Positions 1-64,000 of a stretch of DNA of 64,000 nucleotides are shown here, one piece after another; the stretch's first letter is position 1; each line of letters opens with the position of its first letter. The position numbers and the translations under genes are program-made. The DNA is taken from contig CM055907.1 in the NCBI GenBank assembly GCA_029582155.1, positions 36,281,492 to 36,345,491 on the forward strand, read 5' to 3'. The DNA comes from Panopea generosa. Lineage: Eukaryota > Mollusca > Bivalvia > Adapedonta > Hiatellidae. The notes beneath the pieces were generated by a model. The model searched no databases. It had not been told where the DNA came from and saw only the letters and a program-made list of their open reading frames with translations.

Positions 1-994
1 TTGGAGTTTTACCCGTATTATATTTAATTTAACTTCAAACCGTATGCAAAATATGAAAAAAAGATACATTCAAATAAAATAGTTACATGTATTACAAACA
101 TGTCCTGTACTCTAATCTGCAGCAGGTCAGATTTATGTTACGTCGTTGCAACATCAATTTATTTCATAAGTAATTTCCGTACTCTTGCTCATTGCTCCAC
201 TCATACTTGTTAGCAATCAAGGAACCCTGTGATACCTCTAAGGACTTGCATGTTATTCATTCTATTTTATCATGTGCACTGTACCGTAACCTAGATTTTG
301 TTTGCAGTATAGTTCATGAATTGTATTAAGGCAATCCTTATTGTGCCACCTTTTACCACATTGATGTGATGGTGACGCAATATTGACACAGGGCAACCAC
401 AACTGTTATCATCCATTATTGTTTCTCGTTCCTCACTGTTCCATTTGTGCCATTTATAGACTACAAAACACATAACAAATAACATTCTCAGAGCTTTATT
501 AAGCATACATATCGCCTGAATCAGTGTTTTGCTAATATTGACACAAAACTGTATTTCCGCTCATTGTTTCACCTTTGCCGAAGACGGAAGTTTTACTTAT
601 GAACGAGTTTGGTATTTCAATATCCATCCAATCCAATCCAAATCCAAATCCAATCCAATCCAATAATCCAATCCCATCCCATCCCATCCCATCCCATCCA
701 TCAATCCATCCATCTATCAAATTATTCAACATCTTGAACTGCAGCACTAAACATGTATACATGTTGCTATGGAGACCATAACATTGTTATTAACTTAAGA
801 AATGCAATAAAACAATGTACATCAATAACAAATACACCAATACTTAAGTTGTGCAAAAACTAGCACTGTACTTGCATAAATATGGATTTTATTAAATTTG
901 TCCACAAACTTCTGGATAACCCCTCGTACATGTAGTATAACTTATTGAGAAATCATACTTTCATTTTTTCTTTTATTATCATATTTTTCTATTA
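1..994. other. NALCN intron 26, AT-rich
   Basis: Part of the intron downstream of exon 26. Apart from the CCATC-type microsatellite at 621-717, I see no gene or clear repeat in it. Confidence 0.6.
621..717. repeat. TCCAA/CCATC microsatellite
   Basis: Successive 5-bp units drift from atcca and tccaa to catcc. The small open frames across it are an artefact of the repeat. Confidence 0.9.
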
Positions 995-1879
995 TACACG
1001 AGGGGCAATCAGAAAGTTTGAAGACTCTTGCAATAACTTACATTATATCAATTATATATTGCAAAATATTATTATTGTATTTGAAATAAATTTATATTGG
1101 ACACACTTTGAAAATTTTAGCATAATACTTCAACTATTTAAAAAATAAGGCAATATTCAAACCATAATAGTTACACATATCGGGGCAAATTGCTGTATTC
1201 GCCAAAACCAATGTCGGTATTATGAGCAAGTGCTTTCATATCACTTTGATGAGTCACTCCTTCTCAAAATACTCTCCTCCTTGGTCTATACATTTTGCCA
1301 CCATTTACACCATTGAGTGAACTTGTCAATGAAATCTTAAGATGGTATTTTGGACACAATATTACGTAAAGCATCATTTAAACAATAAATCCCTTGAAAT
1401 ATTAGCTTTACTGTATGCACTCTAAAGATGTTTCTCTGTTTAATTAGAACTTTATAACAAACACAGAGCAGAACTATATGGATATGCGGTATTCTAAGCA
1501 CTTATCCATTTTCAAGTGCTCCAACGTCAAGTTGTTTCAAACAAAACTGCATAGCGTAACATTATAATACTGACGCCATTTTTAGATGCACATAATATTA
1601 GTGCAATATTCTTAAAGGATATGAAAAGGCATATACAGTACAAAATGGTATTTTTTATTTAAAAATAGAAGCGTTTTTGGCAACGCTACATTTGTTTGAA
1701 TTGTACAGGTAGAAAAAAAAAGCAAAAACTGCTCTGACTACATAAATCAATGTTTCCATAGTTACCATAGAATACAAACTAATCAGGGATAATCAAATGT
1801 TACCAGAGTATCATTAAAATAAAATGGAAAATAAAAAAGTTATGGCAAAAATCTACAAACTTTCTGATCCCCCCTCGTA
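995..1879 (-). mobile_element. Mariner-like element, decayed
   Basis: Ends are inverted repeats: left CGAGGGGCAATCAGAAAGTT, right reverse complement CGAGGGGGGATCAGAAAGTT, each next to a TA. On the minus strand around 1254-1350 there is a relic of a mariner transposase C-terminus (IDQGGEYFEKE then stop), preceded by WCKWWQ in another frame, so it is frameshifted. The rest is non-coding. About 0.88 kb, shorter than the usual ~1.3 kb. Confidence 0.75.
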
Positions 1880-2034
1880 CATTGATATTTTGGCTAAAAC
1901 ACATTTGTTTTGAAATAAAGACATTCTGCATTGACTCTCTTTACATGCACTTTGCATCATGTAATCGGACACCCGATTGAATTCTGAGAAGTCTATATAT
2001 AGCCCTCTATTGGCAATACTGTGCAAACAATTGG

Positions 2035-2165
2035 TGACTCACTAAACATGAAGAGTGATAAACAAGACAGACAATTGTTTGTCGGCTTGATCTGGTTTCA
2101 AACTAACAACCTCAGTAGTGAGTAATTCTGAGAAGGCAACTTAAGACTACTCAGCCGCGGAGAAC
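2035..2165 (-). repeat. Diverged tRNA-derived SINE head
   Basis: Shares ctggtttcaaac, aacctcagtagtgag and cttaagactactcagcc with the better copies at 37635, 51300 and elsewhere. Short and decayed. Confidence 0.45.
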
Positions 2166-2201
2166 CAACTTAGAGTTATTTAAATGATTATAAATTAATC
2201 A

Positions 2202-55717
<53,516 letters not shown>

Positions 55718-58700
55718 CTGAAAATAAAAGTTAAATCAAAATGTAGCTAAATTTTAGTTCTTTACTATTTTAAGTAACATTTGCCATGTTGGATTTTAGA
55801 TAAAAAAATCTTGACTAGCCTCACATACATGAGAAACAATTGTGTGAAGTTTGAGTATAACAGGCATATTGGTTTCAGAGTGCTGCTAAATGACGATAAT
55901 TGACTGACGATGCACCTTGCATAAGCACTTCTGGCCTTTGGCCAGTAGAGCTAAAAACACAAGATGTCCAGATATCTATCTACTTATACTTCCAGCAATC
56001 ATGAAAGGAAGCATAGCTAGCATCCAAGGAAGTTTTATGGAAATTTGAATCCCTGATCAATATAGATGTTTAGTGAGATTTTTACATGCACTGCACCTCC
56101 ATAGGTCAGGACATGGAGCTTTCTGGTCAGGACAAGTAGATTTCAAAAGTACTTGTCTGATTGGACAAATACATTTAAAAGTTAATATATTGCCTTGTTA
56201 AGGCGTCAAAATGCAACTATATCAGGGAATTGATAGATACATTGAAGCACGTCTATATGAAGTAAACTGTTCGACAATGCCACAGGGTGGCATTCTGTGC
56301 AGTAATGGAAGAAAAAGTTAAGGGATGTAGTAAATGAACTAAATCTTATAAAGGCATGTCACTGTGATATTACTCTTGAAGAAACCCTGAGAATACTTTT
56401 TATAATTTCTTTGCATTTTGAAATTGGGAAAGGGGCTGTATAGGGGGCTGCAAAATGGTTCAAAGCAATGTTAAAGCCCTTGTTTTCTGTAACAGTTTCA
56501 AGTGTTAATATCAATACAATACACATGGCTGAAATTTTGGGTGACACCTTTAGTATTTCTTTAATAACTCTTTGAACTTTTGCCTGAATTTAATAATTTT
56601 TGGTACCAAAGTACAGCTGATAAAAATGGTGACTATTTCCAGTGAACTATCCACAGAGACTCGCAGTAGCAGGTGCTTCTCTCAATATTACATAAACACA
56701 TATTGTTCGCAATCACATGACCATGATTGGTGTTGCACACAATAATGGTGACTGCTATCTTGAGTCTTGATCATATGTGACCCTTGCTTTTCTTGTCTTT
56801 TAGAAAAGTAAATATTGCATATGACCAAGACTACCACTATCTACCAGTGTCATGGCAGAATATATTGATTAACAGGCTTTGATATTGTATTTTATCATTA
56901 TTTCAGTCCACAACTGCTTTATGTTATAATCATTATGTTAATTGATTGGCAGTTTTTTCTTATAGCTTTCCTTTTCAGTCACATGCCACGGGTTCAATTA
57001 AGATTTCATTCTTCTGGCAATTGAAAATGAAATCATACATATCAGTAAGGTTCTTCTGTGGTCAATAGACCAATAAGTCACCACTTTAGCATATAATTTA
57101 ATTAACATACTCTCACTGGCATGTGACATAACATAGTTAACACCTTGAGTGTCTGTGTAAGAAGCGGTATAGCACATCTTTTGTCATTCTAAATGATACA
57201 TTAACATAAATCATACTATCAGTAAATTTTTTTTAATGAAACCACATTCTCACCCAATTTGAGAAAACACTGAAAATAATGATATTGTTCAAAGGCAAAT
57301 AAGTTAATTTCCAGTGAATATATATATACTCTGTAACATAACCATAACTTTATTATTTGTGAAATATTATGATATCAAAATAATGTTTCAGTAAGTTTAG
57401 TGGAGCCACATTCAGACCCAAATCGAGAAAAACACTGCAAATTTTTTTTTTAAATCATTGAAGTCGACTTCCAAATTCAAATTTTCAGCACCCAACCAAT
57501 AGTTTTATTGATTATAAAGCCAGTTTTTATTTTAAACATTAACAAAACAACATAGTTTTTTTATTCACATTAATTTGCAACCATTCCAAATTATTATAAT
57601 GGACAGGGAAGTGTATTTCCACATATGTGATTATTCTCGAGAATCAGCATTCAATAACACTCAAAATCAAGTAAGTATACTAAAATATATAAAAAACTAG
57701 AAATACGTCCATGGGACACAGATGCCCCCACTTTGAAACTACATTGTAGATACCAATAAAGCCAAATATATCAAGTTTCATCACAATCAGTCCATTAATA
57801 AAGATTTTAGAGGTCGGAAACCGTCAGCAAATCAGAGTCCAGATCACCTAATTAATATGCGCCAATTCCATCCATTGTCAAACTTGACCTGGGTCTTGTT
57901 GATATAAAGCCAAATATAAATTTTCATCAAAATCGGTCCATAAATAAAGACTTTAGAGGTCGGAAACTATCAGTGAATCAGAGCCCAGAACACCTTATTA
58001 ATATGCTGGAATTCTAACAGAAATCGAACTTGAGCTGTAGTTTATCACCATACATCTTTCTACCAAATATGAATCAAATCCATCAAATCCTTCAAGAGAT
58101 ATCGACCGGAAACCAATTTCTTGACATTTGTCAATAATCTAAGTGAGATATCTAGCAGAATTTTCTTGACATTTGTCAATAATCTAAGTCCAAAAAGTGG
58201 CATTACTCCATAAAAAATCATCAGACCAGAACAAAATACAAACTTGACCTGTATTACCTGAATGTGAAGTCACACACCAATTTTGGTTTAAATCTGTTCT
58301 TTAAAACTATAGATATAAGACTGAAACCATTTTCGTACATACGCGGGGGCATAATAAAACAATAATGTGTGAAATATGCCCCCATTTATGCCATGACATA
58401 ATTTTTCAAAAACATATCGTAATAATATGTTGTTTTTCAAAATGGCTGACAATGATTCCATAATTTGATCAAGTGATTCTCAGAACAATACACCGTAGAA
58501 ATAGACTTTATATGTAGACAGATGAATAAGCATGTTCTCCATCAGTGGCAAAAATTTCAAATATAATATAGATATTTAAAAAAGATTATCTTACTTTGAA
58601 TTTACTTTAAAAATTGGCTTAAAATGAGAAAATTATCACACAAAATAAAAATTATATAACTGTAATTGTAAAAAGTATTTTTCTAAATTCTTTAAATTTA

Positions 58701-59501
58701 AAGAGAAAGTTCACCAACTAAAGTTACAATCAAACCATTTATTTTTTATACCAAAATCACAAAAAAATATTTTGATTGGTTCAGGAGGAGTAGTGTTTCC
58801 AAGAAAACTCCAAATATGCCACCTGAAATTTAGACAAGTGTCTGCAGTTGCCCATCTCTGTTTAGATAGATATGTCTCCGATTTAAATTGTATTTACCTT
58901 TTTTCAATTTAAAAGTAAACCAATCAAAGATATGATCACACAAAATTCGGTTGGTTAGCCAGCTGCGTTTGATTCGTGAGTTTTGTATAAGTATATTCAT
59001 GAGACAAGAAACAGGTATGCAGCTCGATTGATACTCGTTCTTTGCATTTATCTTTAACCCACAGGTGGCCGTATGGCAAATTATCAGATTGCACAACTTT
59101 CAGCAATTACGGACCCTAATATACTATTTGAAAGCAACGCTGTCATAAATTCACGTTATCCATAAACCAATACCGTTATATACACATTATCTTACACTTT
59201 ATTGAGACTGTTTTTTGCATTTTTCAACAAATAAGCTGTTGTTTTTATTTTCATTCATTTTCCCAAAATAATGCCCGGATGTACAGTTGTAAATTTACCA
59301 TACCACCGGTTGCAGATGCTGGGTGGGATTAATTTCATGTGGAAGAATTAACTCAATCACCCAAGCTTTGGGGACGCTTGTTTTCTATAAACAAACGTCC
59401 AGTGATTTTGATGACTAATGATTACGGAAATGCATAAGAATAACATTTTTGTAGATAACTTAACAAGATAATTTAACTTCTGTACCTGATATGCTTCAAA
59501 T
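55718..59501. other. Intergenic region between head-to-head genes
   Basis: Separates NALCN (leftward) from the unrecognised secreted-protein gene (rightward). It should hold both promoters and at least one NALCN 5' UTR exon, but I could not pick out a convincing TATA box or CpG island. It contains a diverged duplication (about 57210-57440) and a ~0.65-kb interspersed repeat at 57698-58345. Confidence 0.6.
57698..58345. repeat. Interspersed repeat, copy 2 (partner at 5095)
   Basis: Homologous over its length to 5095-5712. It has a local 45-bp duplication around 58113-58185 (ttcttgacatttgtcaataa twice) and ends gcgggggcataataaaa. Confidence 0.85.
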
Positions 59502-59556
59502 ATGGACCGTTCTACAATAGCTTTGATTTTAGTCTTAGTGTGTCGTGTAATGTGTG
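59502..59556 (+). CDS. Unrecognised secreted/membrane protein, exon 1 (signal peptide)
   Basis: ATG followed by MDRSTIALILVLVCRVMC, a typical cleavable signal peptide, then a clean donor (TGTG|GTAAGTAC) in phase 1. An out-of-frame ATG lies 11 bases upstream. Exons at 62790 and 63625 share the needed phase, which is why I join them. I do not recognise the family. The gene is divergent from NALCN. Confidence 0.6.
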
Positions 59557-59862
59557 GTAAGTACAACTCCATCGAAGAAACATAGATGGGGTAATGTTTT
59601 TTGTTGTTTTCGTAAGAGATCAGCTGTTTTTCCTCTTCATTTTAGTATTGCTTATTCACAAGAATGCTTATTTTCCTCTGGTTTATGGTGGTACCTTTAA
59701 ACTGTAAATCCATTATATATTTTCCTAAACGTTTCTTTAGTGTCAGTTTATTAATCTAAGAAGAAAACTAACTTGTTATTTGTTTGTTTACATGCATATA
59801 GATAGATGTTAGGTAGATTATTATGTGTGGCACGATTTACTCCATACAGTACTTCCACATAC

Positions 59863-60871
59863 GGGTGCAGGACAAAGCGTACCACTGTCTTTCCGTACCA
59901 CTGCCTTTACGTACCATTTCAGGACGAAGCGTACCACATATATGTAATATAGTAGTAAATACCTGGTGGGACGCTCGATAATACGTTGTCAACTAGGTGT
60001 GAATAACAAGTATCATATGCTCAAATCAGTGGTTAATTAAAGCAATCTGACAAAAAGAAAGTAGTAATGGGTATTATCAGGTTAATTAATCCCGATTTAT
60101 TGTAAAAGCAGTACAATATAGTAATTGTAAATTTGGTAATAAAGAACGAGAAAACATATAGATTACTTTCTTTTTTATATAAGCATTTTATTTTTTTCGC
60201 ATAATAACGCATAAAATAAGCACAAACATACATTTTTTTCTTCATTCATTCATAATAAAAATTATAACTCATCGATCAGTATAAGCACATTTCAAATAAA
60301 GCATATAATTATAATTAATAGCCAAACATACATTTTTTTCTTCATTCACTATTAAAATTTCAATATTTACAACAATTTCATATATCATAATAAAAATCAT
60401 AACTCGTCAATCAGTATAAGCACACTTTACATTTATTGAAGCTGTGACACAGTGTCTGTGATGTCAGCGGCAATTGTGTCTGTTGATTCTGATCTACATT
60501 CTCCGCAAGACCATTCCAGATTGATCTACCCCCTCTGCAACTGACGATACTGAGCATGTGTGATCCCTGTAATAAAATTATAAATAAATAATTAACACAT
60601 GTCTTCGAAATTATACTAGACCTTTTCAAAATTTAATTTATTATTATTCTCGCTTTATTTTCACTATATTGTAGTACTTGTCGATGCAGATTAGACAAGA
60701 TGAACATTACATAAAAAAAAAAATAACATAATACACATTTGAACAGTTTAACAAACAATACATTAATATTATTAAATTTTCCCTATATAATCTATATGTG
60801 GTACTTCGTCCTAGAAACTGGTACGCTTCGTCCTGGTGCGGTAAGGCAGTGGTATGCTTCGTCCGACATTC
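59863..60871. mobile_element. TIR element with 8-bp target duplication
   Basis: CCACATAC flanks both ends (59855-59862 and 60872-60879). Ends GGGTGCAGGACAAAGCGTAC and GAATGTCGGACGAAGCATAC (read inward). Each ~90-bp end repeats GGACGAAGCGTACCA two to three times. A minus-strand stretch at 60430-60567 looks like a terminal exon (acceptor TTTATTACAG, THAQYRQLQRG, stop, AATAAA), perhaps a relic of a transposase gene. An eight-base duplication fits hAT or Merlin among others; I cannot assign it. Confidence 0.65.
60225..60432. repeat. Local direct duplication inside the TIR element
   Basis: caaacatacatttttttctt and cataactc-tcgatcagtataag-type blocks occur twice about 110-135 bases apart. Confidence 0.6.
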
Positions 60872-61362
60872 CCACATACTACCCCGTATTACCTTAAACT
60901 AGGTATAAATACATTTAAGTATTTTTGTGTTTACTCTTGCTTTATCTCAATAAATTGTCTTTGGTAAAAGATTTACCATACAGCGGAATTGTTTGCGTTA
61001 GTCATAACGTTTGGAAAACTAGTTGTCCACAGAGTACAGATCTGTGCACCATCAACGTAACTTAAACTAAATAATTGATATAAAATTTCTATACCGTTTA
61101 TATATCTTTGGTTTATCCATTAATTTGATATATTTCCTCCATGTTACTAACTTCCCAATCCAACAACATGCTTCAGTTTTAAAAAAAAAACTGAAATAAA
61201 CATGTCATTTTCAAGGACTTGAAATCATGTACATTTCACCCTTACAATATCCCTTTGATGTTAGCCGACGCACCGTGATGTCACAGTCATCAAAGAGACG
61301 ACAGCAAACGTGTTGTTTCATTCAAAGCATGCAATGAAATTGTGCAGTTTGTTTGTGTTCAC

Positions 61363-61851
61363 TTAAAGCAACACATCCACGTTTAAACTTTTTTAAAAAG
61401 ATTTTCAATTGAGTTGTGAGCACATTTTCCATACATAAATATATGGTCAGTGAGCTGTATATGTGCTAACAAACACTATCCAGAACGCTTTAGAATTATA
61501 AAAAAAGATGTCCAAATTACAAAGCGTGACAAACGTTTTATAAATTATTTTTAAATTGCCGAGGATTCCAAATTGAATTATGAAAGGTCGTATTAAAAAA
61601 CTTCAAGTTTTAGTGCGTAGTGTACTTTATCTGCCTTGAAAGTCATTTTGACAATTTTTTTTGACTCGGGTGAGTTACACGCTTGTTTTATAAAGTGTTA
61701 GTCACGCATTATAATTTGGGCATCATTTTGTTCGGGATTGTGTTTATATGCTCATATACAGCTAATTGATCATATGTTTGTATGGGAAATGTGCTTATAA
61801 CTCAATTAAAAAAATTTTTTTTAAAGTTCAAACGTGGATGTGTTGCTTTAA
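61363..61851. mobile_element. MITE with ~70-bp inverted ends at TTAA
   Basis: TTAA at both ends, then AGCAACACATCCACGTTTAA and AGCAACACATCCACGTTTGA (right end read inward), with homology continuing through ttataactcaatt/gagttgtgagcacattt. No coding capacity. TTAA fits piggyBac-type integration, but the ends lack the usual CCC. Confidence 0.75.
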
Positions 61852-62789
61852 AATAGGATTTCGTTAAAAAAGTATTATATTCCATTTTAAATATCGTCCA
61901 TTAGAAGTGAACCTTTTTTTTAATGAATTGATAATAATATAAAAGTAGACAATAAAAACCCTGTACCGATTTGCATTTTGGAATTTTAGAAGCCCTGTTT
62001 ATTATTTATTATGCAGTAGTCTGGGGTAGTATGTGGTAGTATTGGGTAAATCGTGCGCCAATTATTCATTGACACAAATGCCACATCCTCAAGGAATGTA
62101 GTAAACTGATCTCCAGCATAACATGGATTCAGAAGTCAAATTTTATGTTAGACACAACTAGTTCAGTATGTACATGACTTGACATTTAACCTGGATGGTA
62201 ACATAATCACCATTGATTTTGCCAGAGTTTCTGACAAAGTCCTACACAGAAGACTTGCACATTTATAAATATTGATATGGAATTTTCCCCACCCATGAAT
62301 AACTTACAATTTCACCTTTCTACATAACATTTCTATTTCCATGATGTGTTGTCAAAACGTTTTTGTTAAAATGAGAACACCACCTTTTTTGTTGAAACAT
62401 TTTTCACTTTCAACCGATATTAATTTAATTTCAGAAGAAAAATATTAAAATAAATGATAATTTGAGATAATCACCTTTTTCATCAGCTTTACTTTGATAC
62501 AAAAATTATTGAATTCAGACAAAGGTTCAAAGAATTATTAAAGAAAAACTAAAGGTGCCACCTGAAATTCCAGCCATGTATATCGAATTGATATTAGCCT
62601 GATTATTGATATTAGTGTGAGTTGTTTCTTGTCAAATTTTAAAGGCATAGGTGAACAACTTTTATTACATGTATTTGGATATTCGACTTGCTGGAGATTT
62701 ATAATAAAAAAACATCAAATGGCTCCTGATGGACATGCAATATGTCACACTAGGGTATTATTCATTGATTTGAAACCCTTTTTTTCCAG

Positions 62790-62978
62790 ATAATTCCTCT
62801 TCTACTGAGCCAAAATATGTGGAAATATTTGCAGAGAATCAGCAATGGGATGGTACATATGAGTACAACAAGACTTCCTATTACTGCATGCTCTTTATCC
62901 ATTCAGAACATTACTTAAAAAAAGATGGACTACTGGCAACATTTAAAGACAGAGAAGGTGCCACCCTAGATGTGGAAG
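62790..62978 (+). CDS. Unrecognised secreted/membrane protein, exon 2
   Basis: Acceptor TTTTTTTCCAG, donor GAAG|GTGAGA, 189 bases with phase 1 at both ends. Encodes DNSSSTEPKYVEIFAENQ, WDGTYEYNKTSYYCMLFIHS and LLATFKDREGATLDVEG. It has one Cys and N-glycosylation-type NSS and NKT sites, consistent with an extracellular domain. No family is recognised. Confidence 0.65.
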
Positions 62979-63076
62979 GTGAGAATGTATACAGTGTTTA
63001 CATTCCTGGATATGTATCATATTCATTATCTATAGGTTTAACAAATTTTTAAAATCTCTTAACTTATCTTCTTGAA

Positions 63077-63230
63077 AAGTGGCCTCTTGAGCCATATGGC
63101 TGCTTAAAACAGGGTACTTATTTTTACATTAAAATCGTGATTGAGAAATAGAAAATGTTTTTAAATAAGATGGTTGCTTAAATGAGGTTATCCTTAGCTC
63201 AGGTTTGAACAACAACTTGACTACAATAAA
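63077..63230. mobile_element. MITE family C, copy 3 (decayed)
   Basis: tggctgcttaaaacaggg, atggttgcttaaatgaggt and ctcaggtttgaac match the family at 48006 and 50903. In intron 2 of the secreted-protein gene. Confidence 0.5.
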
Positions 63231-63624
63231 GTTCAATTGATACTTTTATATAATTTTGCCAACATTACTACCAGATGACACATGATGGCATATTGTATGT
63301 CATCATATCTCAAACCACCAGGCAAATTATACTCAAACTTCATGTAGATTTTTCTGAATCTTTATCATTTATGGAACTATAGCATAATGCAGAAGGTTTT
63401 AATATTTAGTCCAAAATTAAGATGGTCACTGTTGCTAAAAATAATGAAAATCTTAACAAATTTTTTTCAGGAAATATGCAACGTAACTTTTCTATGACAC
63501 TCTAGTAAAATGTCATATCTGTTAACCTTGTACTTGTACATTTCTGCAAAAAGCCTATTAGTACCATTTAGCTAATCTGTTAAAATTAATAGATAATACT
63601 GATGTGCATTGTTTACTTCAACAG

Positions 63625-63813
63625 GGGAATCCCCTAGCACTGATGCCTTAGAGGTGACATTTTCCGTCCATACTATGTTCAACCATGTTGATAGATTCCC
63701 TGCTAACTTCACGTTTCAAGGTCTGTTATCACAGGAAGCCGAGGTGTGGAAATACAAGGCCAAAGTGACAGTGCCACAGAATGGATTGTTTGGAGAAATT
63801 AATCTCCAACCAA
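63625..63813 (+). CDS. Unrecognised secreted/membrane protein, exon 3
   Basis: Acceptor TACTTCAACAG and the same phase-1 pattern as exon 2 (189 bases). Encodes ESPSTDALEVTFSVHTMFNH, FPANFTFQGLLSQEAEVWKY and VTVPQNGLFGEINLQP. An alternating beta-strand-like pattern and an NFT glycosylation site suggest a beta-rich ectodomain (inference). The donor (CCAA|GTAATT) is weaker. The gene continues past the right edge. Confidence 0.6.
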
Positions 63814-63896
63814 GTAATTGCTCTTCTTCGTATTTGGCCACTATCTGTTTATCTTCAGCACTTTTGATCTACCGGTATATAAATACCATTTTATAA

Positions 63897-64000
63897 TACA
63901 GTAAAACCTGTCTAGAGCAGCCACTCAAGGGAAAATACAAAAAATGACCCCTTCAGGTAGGTGGCTTTGGTCTGCTGGGAGATGCAAATAGAGGTACCAA
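63897..64000. mobile_element. MITE family C, start of copy 4 (cut by window edge)
   Basis: Begins acagtaaaacctgtctagag then cagccactcaaggg, the inverted-repeat end of family C. The other end lies beyond the window. Confidence 0.5.

Larger units (their letters stand above)
59823..62060. mobile_element. Outer TIR element in intron 1 of the secreted-protein gene
   Basis: Left GGCACGATTTACTCCATACA and right GCGCACGATTTACCCAATAC (read inward) are diverged inverted repeats that both continue into CCACATACTACCCC. ATTATT flanks both sides (59817-59822 and 62061-62066). The left repeat is split by the 1009-bp element at 59863, and the interior holds a MITE at 61367. Superfamily unknown. Confidence 0.55.

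Overview
The window is animal nuclear DNA from a lophotrochozoan, most likely a bivalve mollusc. The evidence is an AT-rich background, short exons with GT-AG introns, many tRNA-derived SINEs, palindromic DNA-transposon MITEs of types common in bivalve genomes, and a channel gene with a pore-exon pair of the kind reported in molluscs. I cannot name the species. No bacterial, viral or CRISPR feature is supported.

Most of the window (2214-55717, minus strand) is the 5' two thirds of NALCN, the four-domain sodium-leak channel. I could place 27 exons by matching splice sites, phase and protein similarity: 25 constitutive exons plus two alternative versions of the domain II pore exon. They encode residues 1 to about 1167, from the start codon at 55589 through S6 of domain III. 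The domain III-IV linker, domain IV and the C-terminus lie beyond the left edge. The alternative exons put Glu (38309-38449) or Lys (29694-29831) at the domain II selectivity position. Domains I and III carry Glu, so the transcript can probably make an EEEE-like or an EKEE-like filter. Domain IV is not visible.

The introns are packed with tandem arrays and transposons. Two arrays are remarkable. The intron after exon 20 holds about 33 copies of a 39-bp unit that copies the last ~30 bp of exon 20 plus its 5' splice site. The intron after exon 19 holds about 80 copies of a 19-bp unit that copies the exon 19 5' splice site. Other arrays have units of 25, 30, 33, 37, 40 and 42 bp. DNA transposon fossils include Harbinger-like elements (TWA target sites), hAT-like elements with 5-bp duplications, pogo/mariner-like MITEs, piggyBac-like TTAA elements and several nested insertions.

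To the right, 55718-59501 is a gap between head-to-head genes. On the plus strand from 59502, three exons begin a gene for an unrecognised secreted or membrane protein with a signal peptide; it runs off the right edge. Its first intron contains a three-layer nest of DNA elements.
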